NCBI GenBank assembly: GCA_963787485.1
Contig: CAWBDF010000006.1
Location: forward strand, 372,001 to 436,000
Length of the DNA stretch: 64,000 bases
Direction of reading: 5' to 3'
Source: Bog-473 sp963787485
Lineage (GTDB): Bacteria > Actinomycetota > Acidimicrobiia > Acidimicrobiales > RAAP-2
The notes below the pieces were generated by a model. It was not told the DNA's origin and made no database searches. It worked only from the letters and a program-made list of their open reading frames with translations. The position numbers and the translations under genes were made by a program. Positions 55,156 through 64,000 of this stretch are shown here, piece by piece. The stretch's first letter is position 1; each line of letters starts with the position of its first letter.

Positions 55156-55791
55156 ATGACTGTGTCGGTGGCAATCCAAGAACGTTCACGTCTCTTGCGA
55201 GAGGGTCTGGCGTTAATTCTCGAACCAGAGCCCGAGATCACACTGGTCGGCAGCGTGGTGGGCGGAGAGGCACTCTTTGCGCTCTGCGAAAAAACGACGC
55301 CCTCGGTGGTGCTCCTCGAAGTTGATGTGCGCGAATGGGATCCGTGCCGCCTCGCCTACCGCCTTCAACGAGCGTGGCCGACCATGAACTTCCTCGGCTT
55401 GTACCGTCGCGACGGGGAAGCCGCGGCAAGAGCGCGCCGGGTCGGTTTGCGCCGGCTGGTCTCTCTTCAAGCCAATGCCAGCCAGCTCGTCGCTGAGCTC
55501 AAGGCCTCCGCCGCTCCGGCGCCCTCCATCATCCGACCATTGGCTACCACCGCGGCGGCCGCTCGCCAACTCACCGCCCGCGAGATCCAGGTCCTGCAGT
55601 TCATCGGCGCGGGATGCACCTCAAGGCAGATAGGCGACCACATGAGAGTGAGCCACAAGACCGTCGAGAACCATAAACAGCGAATATTCGGCAAGCTCGG
55701 GGTCCAGAATCAGGCACATGCCGTATCAGTGGCCTTCCGCAAGGGATACCTTCGGCCCGAGGACGTACGCACCCTCGCTGACGCGCAATGA
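55156..55791 (+). CDS. LuxR-type regulator with Glu in place of the phospho-acceptor Asp
   Basis: 211 residues. The receiver-like part has VSVAIQERSRLLREGL (acidic pair changed to Glu-Arg) and PSVVLLEVDVREWDPC, where Glu stands at the acceptor position, a change that often mimics permanent phosphorylation. The switch Lys is absent (RRLVSLQANASQ). The C-terminal HTH reads LTAREIQVLQFIGAGCTSRQ and MRVSHKTVENHKQRIFGKLG. ATG 55156 after GGAGG. Its stop overlaps the next regulator's ATG (ATGA), so both are made together. Divergent from the UDP-sugar dehydrogenase, 167 bases apart. Confidence 0.88.
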   Translation: MTVSVAIQERSRLLREGLALILEPEPEITLVGSVVGGEALFALCEKTTPSVVLLEVDVREWDPCRLAYRLQRAWPTMNFLGLYRRDGEAAARARRVGLRRLVSLQANASQLVAELKASAAPAPSIIRPLATTAAAARQLTAREIQVLQFIGAGCTSRQIGDHMRVSHKTVENHKQRIFGKLGVQNQAHAVSVAFRKGYLRPEDVRTLADAQ

Positions 55792-56570
55792 CGACGACGA
55801 ATGGCGCCATACGGACTCGCCCACGGGTGATCGGCCGGTCGTCAGCTGTTGAGATTCTCGGAGACGACAATGGCGACCCGGGCGGTCACCTTGCCGTATC
55901 AGTGGTGGTCGCCCATGAGGATTCCCTGCCCCGTGACATCATCGCCCGCGCCTGTGCTCAGCGTCACAACCTGAGAGTCGTCGGATGCATCGCATCCGGC
56001 AACGGAATCATGACGAGTTGCCTCCAGTCCCCACCGCACGTCGTCGTCGCCAGCGACTCCATCTCCGAGCAATTCGACGAAGTGGTCGACGCCCTGCTTG
56101 CCGTTGGGACCAGGGTCGTCGTGATCTGTACGAACCCATCGTTGGAGCGGGTGATCCACCTTCTCGAGTCGGGCGTCCATGGCGTCATGCTCGATGACAG
56201 CTCGCCTCTGGAAATCGCAACTGGAGTTCAGGCGGTAGCACGAGGCGGAGCCGCTCTCAACCCTACGGTCGCCGTCACGCTCATACAGCATTGGTCCAGG
56301 CTCAGGCAGGAGCTCGCTCGCAGCGACGGCCGGATCGGACGGTCCCTCACACCCCGCGAGTCCGAGGTGTTGGAAGCAATGGTCGAAGGATTGTCCACCA
56401 AAGCCATTGCACGCCGGCTGGGCGTGGCGTACAAGACCGTGGAGAACCACAAGATCAGGGTCTTCGAGAAGCTGCGGGTCCGAACCCACGCCCAAGCGGT
56501 GAGCGTGGCCATAGAACACCAGCTGGTGCTGATCCGTCCGAACGAGCCCCCGGACGGCGTCGCCCTGTAA
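55788..56570 (+). CDS. NarL/LuxR-type regulator with degenerate receiver domain
   Basis: 260 residues, with about 35 extra N-terminal residues. The receiver has VSVVVAHEDSLPRDII (acidic pair His-Glu), PHVVVASDSISE (Ser at the acceptor position) and VHGVMLDDSSPLEI (Asp at the switch Lys). The HTH (LTPRESEVLEAMVEGLSTKA, ARRLGVAYKTVENHKIRVFE) is nearly the same as in the regulator at 51414, pointing to duplication. Coupled to the Glu-type regulator upstream by ATGA. Polysaccharide genes follow immediately downstream. Confidence 0.88.
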   Translation: MTTTNGAIRTRPRVIGRSSAVEILGDDNGDPGGHLAVSVVVAHEDSLPRDIIARACAQRHNLRVVGCIASGNGIMTSCLQSPPHVVVASDSISEQFDEVVDALLAVGTRVVVICTNPSLERVIHLLESGVHGVMLDDSSPLEIATGVQAVARGGAALNPTVAVTLIQHWSRLRQELARSDGRIGRSLTPRESEVLEAMVEGLSTKAIARRLGVAYKTVENHKIRVFEKLRVRTHAQAVSVAIEHQLVLIRPNEPPDGVAL

Positions 56571-56780
56571 GGCGCAGGTGTGCTCTCGTCACCGGTGGTG
56601 GGGGCTTCATCGGATCACACCTGGTCGAGGGTCTGTTGGAGAGGGCTTCAGCGTCAGAGTGCTCGACGACCTGTCTTCGGTCGGCATCGACAACGTGTAG
56701 TCCTGCAGACCTGTACTCGGGGACGCCGCCGACGCGTTGTCGCCGCCGCCGCGGTTCACCTCGCCTCGATCCGGTGATGT
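56571..56780 (+). pseudogene. Remnant of an NAD-dependent sugar epimerase/dehydratase gene
   Basis: Directly after the regulator stop, one frame reads RALVTGGGGFIGSHLVEGLL, the Rossmann start of GalE/RmlB-like epimerases. After a slip it continues FSVRVLDDLSSVGIDNV and then stops, with a further family word (VAAAAVHLASIR) in a third frame. Only about 70 of 310 residues remain and no start codon is visible. It is a decayed or badly assembled gene fragment. Confidence 0.55.
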
Positions 56781-57028
56781 CCAGGACAGCGAGGCGGACA
56801 TCACTGCTGGCGACGCGAATTCGGCTACGTCCCTGTTGTCGGCTTGCATGCTGGTCCTTGCGAGACGATCGAATGGCAGACGTCATTGACTCGAGCTGCC
56901 GGGGCTTGAACCGTCGATCCGACCCTTGGGGGTCTTAGACCCTGCGTTGGTTGCCTGGCCCATGGTAGGAACGCGGGAATGGGCACCTCGAATGGATCTG
57001 GGGTTCTGGCTCCATCGTAGGAGGGCAC
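56781..57028. other. Non-coding stretch between epimerase remnant and glycosyltransferase
   Basis: No protein-like frame. It contains GGTTCAAG and GGGTCTAAGACCC on the minus strand, which look like pieces of a Leu-type tRNA, but no acceptor or D-arm pairing could be built. GGAGGG at 57019-57024 is the ribosome site of the next gene. Confidence 0.4.
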
Positions 57029-58446
<1,418 letters not shown>

Positions 58447-59455
58447 GGCATCGCCTCCAACGCTGGGCCGCTCCAGTGCACCAGCGTTCAGGGGCTGGCG
58501 CCGTTGGCGCCATCTGTGCATGGCGATCAGGTTCCGCCCAGAAAGCCCGCCGAGCAACCTCGGCGATCGCTGCGGCCAGGCTCTGACCGACGCGGCCAAC
58601 AGTCGGTAGGCGAGCGATGTTGGTTCGAAACGACCGAGCGTGTAGGCACTGGCGAGGGGCAGCACCGGGATTCCCGCCCGGCGAGCCTTCGCCGAGAGGA
58701 GCTGTTCGTTCAAGATGCTCTGGACCTTTCCGCAAAGGTCATCCCACGAGTCGGCGGTAGCAGGTCGGTGACGGTACCAGTGGTCGGTGAGTGCCGTTCC
58801 GGCGCCGGTGAGCCACTCGGTGAGGTATCCGATCAGAGCGTCGTCGAGAGGTCCATCGGCCTGCAGCAGTGGCCCTTCGGCCACCGAGTGATTCACAACT
58901 GATGCAAGCTCCGTAGTCCCGACCGTGACGAGATCTCCGAGCCGTGCGAGAGACCTGTCGGCGACCACGAGGAAGTTCGAGCAGGCCCAGGAGTCGATCG
59001 TGAGCCCGAACGCCCTGGAAGGTGTGGGATACCCGTTGATCCGGCCGGCAAGGGCGCCGGTCGCCACGACAGCGTCGAGCGTGCCGCCGTCGACAAGGGG
59101 CAACAAGGATCTGTCGGTATGACTGGTAACGGTCGTAACGGTCGTTGGCAAGGATCCAGCATGAGGGGATGCCAGAGGCCAGGACATGGTCGATGCCCCG
59201 CTGGAGACCCGAGAATTCACGCGCCGAGTTGTCGCCAGACACGAGCTCGAAACCCTCTTCCCCGGCCCAATCCATGCCGGTGCCGCGGTTGTCGACTAGT
59301 ACGAGCCGAGCGCGAGGTGCGACCGATCCGAGGTGACTGGCAAGCTCGCGGGCCGCTCGGCGCGCCGCCGCTGGATCCCAAGCCAAGAGAACGGCGCCAA
59401 CCGGATGCTGGGTACATCGGCTTCGATCACCGGCGTCACCGGCGGCGCGCTCCAA

Positions 59456-59821
59456 CCATTGGCGGTCCAGGTCGCCAGTCGCCGCGTGGCGCTCCGACTC
59501 ACCTCGCCATTAGATCCGGCCGTTCCGTGGCGCACACCAGGAGATTCCCCTAGCCTCCGACCCCCGGGGGAATCTGCCGGTGCAGCGAGGGGCGGTTCGT
59601 CGTCTCGGTGCGCTGGGCGACGCGTACCCGATTGCCGCCCCGAGCACGATCTCGTTGAACGCGGAAAGGCTAGCGATGTTCCCCGGCTTGTCCAAGCTGT
59701 CCGACGACATCCAGATCTACGCAACGGATTCTGGTCGGTCTACGCCACGGCCTTCAAAAGCATCCTCGGGTGGATCCGAGGTCGTTCCTGGTCGGCTGGT
59801 TCCCCGTGCAGCTGTTCGTGC
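59456..59821. other. Stretch without an assignable gene
   Basis: Short open frames run on both strands, but none keeps a recognisable family sequence. It lies between two minus-strand genes and ends at a 63-bp direct repeat. It probably contains damaged sequence from the preceding locus. Confidence 0.35.
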
Positions 59822-59884
59822 TGACCTGACGGCAGACCTCGTCGCTGGGGCGTCTGCGTCATCCGGAGGTCGGACCGGACCTGC
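59822..59884. repeat. Direct repeat, copy A (partner at 61431-61494)
   Basis: A 63-bp sequence starting TGACCTGACGGCAGACCTCG and ending GGTCGGACCGGACCTGC. It recurs at 61431-61494 with about eight differences, in the same orientation. The 3' end can fold (AGGTC / GACCT around GGACCG). The two copies bracket the GT39-like gene. Confidence 0.7.
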
Positions 59885-59895
59885 GGATCGACGGC

Positions 59896-59950
59896 CTGAA
59901 GGAGCTGGACAAGGAGAACCAGCGCCTGAAGCGCATCGTGGCCGAGCCCG
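59896..59950 (+). mobile_element. IS3-family transposase OrfA remnant
   Basis: The plus strand reads DGLKELDKENQRLKRIVAE, the leucine-zipper core of IS3-family OrfA proteins (LKELEKENxRLKKLVAE). The upstream HTH and the downstream OrfB are absent and the frame soon leaves the family. It directly follows repeat copy A, so the repeat may be part of the same dead element. Confidence 0.6.
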
Positions 59951-59974
59951 GCAAAAGGCTAACGAAGCGTCGCG

Positions 59975-61339
59975 TCAGCCGAGCACGGATTGGTGGATTG
60001 ACGATCTCGATCGCATACTCGATAACCGATCACCCCGAACATGCCCAACGATGGCCGTTGCACCTGCGCCAGCGAGCAGTGCGAAGAAAGGCATGATTGG
60101 AACGCGGAAGCGTGAATAAGCCTCTAGCCCCGATGACACGATGGCCAAGTAGAAGATGACGATGATGGGCAATAGGCAATTCCGCAATCGATGCCCCCGC
60201 CATGCCGACCAAAGACCGACGAAGACCAGAGTGTAGAGGACGGCCAAGTACAGATCCCCGTAAGCGTCAACCACATCCTTGGCATGACCTGCTGTGGCCC
60301 CGACTAACGCATCACCGCCAGGACCCAGCACCAATCGCCCACCACCGTTGAGGACCTCCTTGGCGTAGCCAACGGGATTGTTCCGGATGATGGTCTTACC
60401 GAGCGACTCCTCTGCCCGATCAACCTGACCGGGGGAGGGATGTGGTGGAAGTTTGGCCCGGAGCTGATTAGACACATCTGACCTCGCTTCGGCAGAACGT
60501 CAGATGCTGGCCTTCCTCGAGCGCTCCAGCCGCTCGGAAATAGAGGACATTGTAGGCTTCGATGGTACTGATCGTGGCCACTCCGCCCATGACTCGTTGC
60601 GTACGACCCAGCCCCCCGCAATCAAGCCGAATCCAATGAGGAAGCTCAGGACAACGACAACGGCTTGGCGCAGACGCCTTCGCTCGAGGATCAGATAGCC
60701 GATGGCCAACAGGATCGAAAGGTAGAGCGACACCGGTCGGGTCAGCGTGGCCACTCCAAGGAGCAAACCTGACGCCAGCCCACGCGTCCATCGATTGGCG
60801 TCCGGACGCCACAGTAGTAGGACGGAACAAACGACAAAGAAGGTGAAGAGGACTTCAGTGAGGACCAGTGAACTGTAGACAATCGACAACGGATCAACGG
60901 CCAGGATCATTGCCGCGCATAACGCGACCCGCCGCCCGAACAGGTTGAGCCCCAGCCTGTACGTGACATAGACGACTCCGACCCCCACAATCACCTGGAG
61001 AATCATCGGACCGATGAACGAACTACCGGTGATCGTCCGAGTCACGGCCAGATAGAGCGGATACACGGGCGTACGCAACATACTCAGCGATAAATGAGGA
61101 TTGGATTTCGAGACGAAGGCGTCTAAGTCTCTGGAGAGTGTGAGATAGCCAGCGCTATCACCCCCACTCCAAGACGAGCCGTTTCCCCGGCTGCGGATGA
61201 GCAGGACGATCAACCTGAGCAGACCAGCAAGAGCCAGAATCACTGTCAGGCGAGGGTCGACTGAGCGCCTGGGAGCCGAGTTGGACACCTGCGCCTTGGC
61301 GGCGGCGGTAGCAACAGCGACCTCATCACCATCAGGCAA
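59975..61339 (-). CDS. GT39/ArnT-like membrane glycosyltransferase, frameshifted
   Basis: ATG 61339 begins a soluble tail and then RLTVILALAGLLRLIVLLI. The first outward loop holds SWSGGDSAGYLTLSRDLDAF with acidic residues as in GT-C enzymes, then LSMLRTPVYPLYLAVTRTIT, VVYVTYRLGLNLFGRRVALC, LAVDPLSIVYSSLVLTEVLF and GVATLTRPVSLYLSILLAIG, the classic GT39 motifs. Slips at about 60570 and 60480 lead to EAYNVLYFRAAGALEEGQ and then NPVGYAKEVLNGGGRLVLGP with further helices, ending 59975. About 450 residues. Likely transfers a lipid-linked sugar. It lies between two direct repeats and beside an IS3 remnant, so it may be a transferred insert. Confidence 0.78.
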
Positions 61340-61430
61340 GGTTCTAATTACCCCTGGTACTAGTGAAATCTTTCTAGTGCTCCAAACTTCACGACGAATA
61401 CGTCATACATTCTGACTTTGATCATGTCAA

Positions 61431-61494
61431 TGACCTGACGGCAGACCTCGTCGGTCGGGCGCCTGCGTGCACCCGGAGGTCGGACCGGACCTGC
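61431..61494. repeat. Direct repeat, copy B (partner at 59822-59884)
   Basis: TGACCTGACGGCAGACCTCG ... GGTCGGACCGGACCTGC, one base longer than copy A. No transposase words follow here. Confidence 0.7.
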
Positions 61495-61639
61495 CGACCG
61501 GCGGCGCCCGTCGCCCGGTCGTATCGTTCGGAGCATGACTGGGACCGGACGTTTTGCCCGCCGACACCGTGATCGGCAGGACGATTGTCTTCCGCTCCCA
61601 GCCGGGCCGATCTCCAATGGTGAGTTCGTCCCCGCCGCG

Positions 61640-61860
61640 GGCGGACCGGCGCGACCGGGCGGTCAACGAATTGGTCCGACGCTCCATCGACGAGTCGGCG
61701 CGGCGGCTCGGCGTCGACCGCCGGCGGTTCCTGCAGGGCGTCGGGGCGGTGGCGCTTCCCTCGCCGCCTTCGAGTTGGCCGGCTGCTCGTCGCCGGCGAC
61801 CCGTGGCGTCGTCAGCGGCGACCCGTGGCTCGTCACCGGCGACCCGTGGCGGCCAGCTGC
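61640..61860 (+). pseudogene. N-terminal fragment of a Tat-exported amidohydrolase-like protein
   Basis: The frame reads RDRAVNELVRRSIDESARRL, GVDRRRFLQGVGAVAL and, after one slip, SLAAFELAGCSSPATR: a twin-arginine signal (RRRFLQG) with lipobox-like Cys, as at the start of a group of actinobacterial amidohydrolases. No metal-binding domain follows; the sequence runs into imperfect repeats (GGCGACCCGTGGC) and then a different gene. It is a fragment. Confidence 0.45.
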
Positions 61861-61861
61861 C

Positions 61862-63086
61862 CAACGTGATCCTGTTCGGTGAAGGCGCTCATGGCCCGTA
61901 TCAGGGCGGAATCGGGTAACACTCCTTATACCGCGACCCAACTAGCTGAGATACGAGTCGTACGGCTTCGGGTCGTTCACCATGCGGAGCGGGACTTTTC
62001 GTTGGTCAGGCTGGGACGAGCAGTGGCCAACCGGGCTTCTTATGGTCAGCTAATCCCGTCTCAGGTAACGCGAGTTACGACCAGCAGTTCCTCTACGGAA
62101 TGGCGGGCGAGCCAACGTCGGTCTCCACCATGGCACATGCCGTCGGGCTGAAGGTCTATCTGTACTTTTATCTTGCTGCAACTGCTCCAAGTGGCATCGC
62201 GGCCCAAAACATGCCCCCTGCGCGGGTAACTGGAGCAACGATACGGACTGGGCGGCGTGGAACACCTTGATGCAGGATGTCGGTGGGGCTATCGCCTGGA
62301 TGGGTTTCGACGGTATATTGCTGGACACCGAGGTCGAGGGTCAGAACTGGGCCTGGACGGGTCCGGGGGGTCTGTCCACTCAGGCTTTGACCAACACTCT
62401 CGTCGCGTCTCGGGCGCAAGGGCTGGGTCGAAGCGCTGAACGAAGGCGCCGGGTTCGATGTCCCGATCTACACCTACCTGAGCCTGCCACAAGCGGCAGA
62501 GTTTCCCGGTTGCTATTGCCAGTACTACTGCGCATACCACGGCAACGACACGGGCGTGGCTAGGGCTATCAACAACTCGGTCTGGCCCGCCTTCGTGTAC
62601 GGGATGGCTCAGGGCACCACCGCACCAATAGTCAACGGGGACAGCATCTTCTACGACTGGGCCAACGTCTGTGCGACCGTTGCCCCGTACGGGACCGGCG
62701 CTGCCACGGGCAGCGCCGCCACCATGTCGTGGGACAAAGCGCTCAACATGACCCTCAACGGCGGTGTGACGTATGAGGGCGTGACCTATCAAGGGTTCAA
62801 CAATCAAAGGGTGAACCTGAGCGGCACCGAGACCCCACTGCCGTCCAACTGCTACCTCACCCCGATGTTGTGGCTTGCCGACAACGACGACAACACGTTC
62901 AATGCGGCCACCACCCCGGCCAGCGGCATCTGGACGACCGCTCAGTGGGCCGCCGCCCTTCCGGCGATTCTCGAGTATTGCCAATACAACACGTACTCGT
63001 TCTTCCAGGGCAAGACATTTATCGACTATGCCGACAATACCTACGACGATGCACCGGGCTACAACTACACGCCGATGAAGGGCTGA
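61862..63086 (+). CDS. Secreted-type protein, possible TIM-barrel glycoside hydrolase, frameshifted
   Basis: Fragments in order: NVILFGEGAHGPYQGGI, GNTPYTATQLAEI, SYDQQFLYGMAGEPTSVSTM, GLKVYLYFYLAATAPSGIAA, WNTLMQDVGGAIAWMGFDGI, LLDTEVEGQNWAWTGPG, GFDVPIYTYLSLPQAAEFPG and a long clean tail NNSVWPAFVYGMAQGTTAPI ... GKTFIDYADNTYDD, ending at TGA 63084-63086. The alternation of strand and helix with GFDGILLDTE suggests a TIM-barrel hydrolase. Start not seen; it may be fused to the upstream Tat leader. About 400 residues with four or more slips. Family uncertain. Confidence 0.45.
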
Positions 63087-63087
63087 G

Positions 63088-63510
63088 ATGGCAATCGAGC
63101 ACGTACAGGACTCGACGGTCTCGACGCAGGCCCACAGGTGGCACGATCAAGGGGACTTTGGGCGTGACCCCGACCACGGGCAACCTGGTCGTGGTGATGA
63201 TCGGCGGGCTACAACAACTTGGGCCGCGCGGCACACGCCACGGGGTTCATTCTCGACGTGTACACCCACCACGTCATCACGGGGTGTCCATGGCTCCAGA
63301 ATGCAGCCGAGACCACCGCTCTGGGGCTCTCGATGCTGCCGGCCGGATGCACCGAGACCCTGCAGTTGGACTGCGTGCACCCAGGGCGAACTAGGGAGCT
63401 TTCAATATCTGGAGTCGGGCGTCCTCGACCTCGACGTCATCCGCGATAGCGTCCTCCAACGCCAGGAACGCCTACCGAACCAAAAGACTGCCAGACGCCA
63501 GTGGTGCTGA
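63088..63510 (+). CDS. Small beta-rich secreted-type protein of unknown function, frameshifted
   Basis: ATG 63088 begins two bases after the previous stop: MAIEHVQDSTVSTQA. Then in another frame GTIKGTLGVTPTTGNLVVVM, and further ARAAHATGFILDVYTHHVIT-like sequence (AAHATGFILDVYTHHVITGC) and TALGLSMLPAGCTETLQLDC. The pattern of a strand, a TxGNLVVV word and a late LGLSML strand resembles the C-terminal domain of the big protein at 5133-10513 (GAASGDLLLLTN ... ALSLVMEN). Probably the same beta-sandwich family. The end is uncertain between 63449 and 63510. Confidence 0.4.
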   Translation: MAIEHVQDSTVSTQAHRWHDQGDFGRDPDHGQPGRGDDRRATTTWAARHTPRGSFSTCTPTTSSRGVHGSRMQPRPPLWGSRCCRPDAPRPCSWTACTQGELGSFQYLESGVLDLDVIRDSVLQRQERLPNQKTARRQWC

Positions 63511-63602
63511 GCGCCCGGGTGGGCTGACCTGACGGCCCGAGAGAGGACCCTTCGGCGCATTTTCGAAATTCCCCAGGTCACAGGCAGGTTGCCCATGGGT
63601 AG

Positions 63603-63619
63603 TCACCCCCCAGGGGTGA
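63603..63619. promoter_or_regulatory. Short inverted repeat upstream of the Wzz-type gene
   Basis: TCACCCC and GGGGTGA flank CCA, 37 bases before the GTG start. It could be an operator or a leader hairpin. Only the symmetry is seen. Confidence 0.3.
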
Positions 63620-63655
63620 GTGCCCATTGTTGGTTTTGGTGCAGCCGACGAGCAT

Positions 63656-64000
63656 GTGTCGGTGCCCGCCGGCGACGACGCCGTAGTACGGCAGAAGGAC
63701 GTGCGGGACTACGCCCGTATTCTTTGGCGTCGCAAGTGGTATATCGTGCTGGCCGTCGTGATCGCCGTCGGCGGTCTGGTGGGCGAACACCGGCTCCATC
63801 AGCGCCAATACAAGGCGACTGCCGCAGTCCTCACCCAGGCTCCGAGCTCGGGAGCGGTCGACCAGACGGTCATGGCGACCGAGATCGGCATCCTCGAGAG
63901 CAGCGCCGTAGAGGCAATCGTCGCAAAGCACATCGATGATCCCGGCACGGTCTCGGCGAACCAGGCGGGGCTGAGTGGCATCGTCGAGATAAGTGCGACG
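63656..64000 (+). CDS. Wzz-type polysaccharide chain-length / tyrosine-kinase adaptor protein, cut by window end
   Basis: GTG 63656 opens a clean frame to the window edge (115 codons). The N-terminus is cytoplasmic (VVRQKDVRDYARILWRRKW), then a membrane helix YIVLAVVIAVGGLVG, then HQRQYKATAAVLTQAPSSGA and EIGILESSAVEAIVAKHI. The motif YxxILWRRKW-helix-YxAxAxxL is that of Wzz/CpsC proteins, often fused to a BY-kinase at the C-terminus in actinobacteria. It controls the length of an exported polysaccharide and fits the glycosyltransferases upstream and the UDP-sugar dehydrogenase at 53708. Confidence 0.85.
   Translation, partial: MSVPAGDDAVVRQKDVRDYARILWRRKWYIVLAVVIAVGGLVGEHRLHQRQYKATAAVLTQAPSSGAVDQTVMATEIGILESSAVEAIVAKHIDDPGTVSANQAGLSGIVEISAT

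Noticed and set aside
56890..56960. Leu-tRNA-like or tmRNA-3'-like words (GGTTCAAGCCCCGGCAGCTC, GGGTCTAAGACCC) on the minus strand
   Set aside because: No matching 5' acceptor half, D-arm or tag-peptide reading frame, and no CCA; pairing of the T-arm fails.

Overview
The window looks like chromosome from a high-GC actinobacterium, most plausibly an uncultured member of the Acidimicrobiia or a close relative. This is inferred from gene content: F420-type enzymes (an LLM-class oxidoreductase and a broken Ddn-type gene), mycothiol-isomerase-like (MDMPI) and DUF2510 proteins, a zinc-dependent anti-sigma motif, SnoaL/TauD/P450 catabolic genes, and a type IV pilus locus. GTG starts and GTGA/ATGA stop-start overlaps are common. 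I saw no rRNA, convincing tRNA, CRISPR array, prophage or replication origin.

Layout. (1) 0-10.5 kb: four same-strand genes for exported proteins. Three have SipW/camelysin-like leaders ending in AYFT or AYWT. Two are giant Ig-like repeat proteins with arrays of about 7 x 308 bp and 9 x 350 bp. (2) 10.8-12 kb: a small acidic protein and a broken tyrosine recombinase. (3) 12-18.7 kb: type IV pilus genes pilD, pilT, a major pilin, pilC and pilB, with a 17-bp perfect-stem terminator after the pilin and a DUF429 gene coupled to pilT. (4) 19-28.8 kb: DUF2510 membrane protein, HtrA-type protease, two coupled envelope glycosyltransferase genes, ECF sigma with MDMPI-type partner, YihY membrane protein. 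(5) 28.8-35.2 kb: a catabolic-looking run (sugar-phosphate-isomerase-like, NmrA-like, VOC, HIBADH-like, SnoaL, amidohydrolase, TauD dioxygenase). (6) 35.2-39 kb: DEAD-box helicase, primary-like sigma-70, two small unknown genes, cold-shock protein. (7) 39-43.2 kb: desaturase, P450 and GT-B glycosyltransferase. (8) 43.2-48.2 kb: stand-alone KdpD N-terminal protein, acetate kinase and a divergent phosphoketolase, which together form the xylulose-5-phosphate to acetyl-phosphate to acetate/ATP shunt. (9) 48.2-51.3 kb: orphan periplasmic binding protein, nitroreductase, LLM oxidoreductase. (10) 51.4-56.6 kb: three LuxR-type regulators, all with degenerate receiver domains, around a sigma/ZAS-like protein and a UDP-sugar dehydrogenase. 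(11) 56.6-64 kb: a polysaccharide/glycosyltransferase region ending in a Wzz-type gene cut by the window edge.

Two caveats matter. Genes at about 0-17.5, 19-20, 27 and 56.6-63.5 kb are broken by many single-base frame breaks that preserve family sequence across frames. Sequencing or assembly indels are the simplest explanation, and a 42-base A run inside a glycosyltransferase gene points the same way. The region 28-56 kb is almost free of such breaks. I therefore report broken genes as whole loci spanning the fragments and mark true remnants as pseudogenes.

The most interesting candidate for something undescribed is the 51.4-56.6 kb regulatory island: three paralogous pseudo-receiver LuxR proteins, a sigma-like protein carrying its own HxxxCxxC motif, and an unknown protein coupled to one regulator, all next to exopolysaccharide genes. 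Second is the SipW-leader/Ig-repeat surface-protein operon beside the pilus locus.
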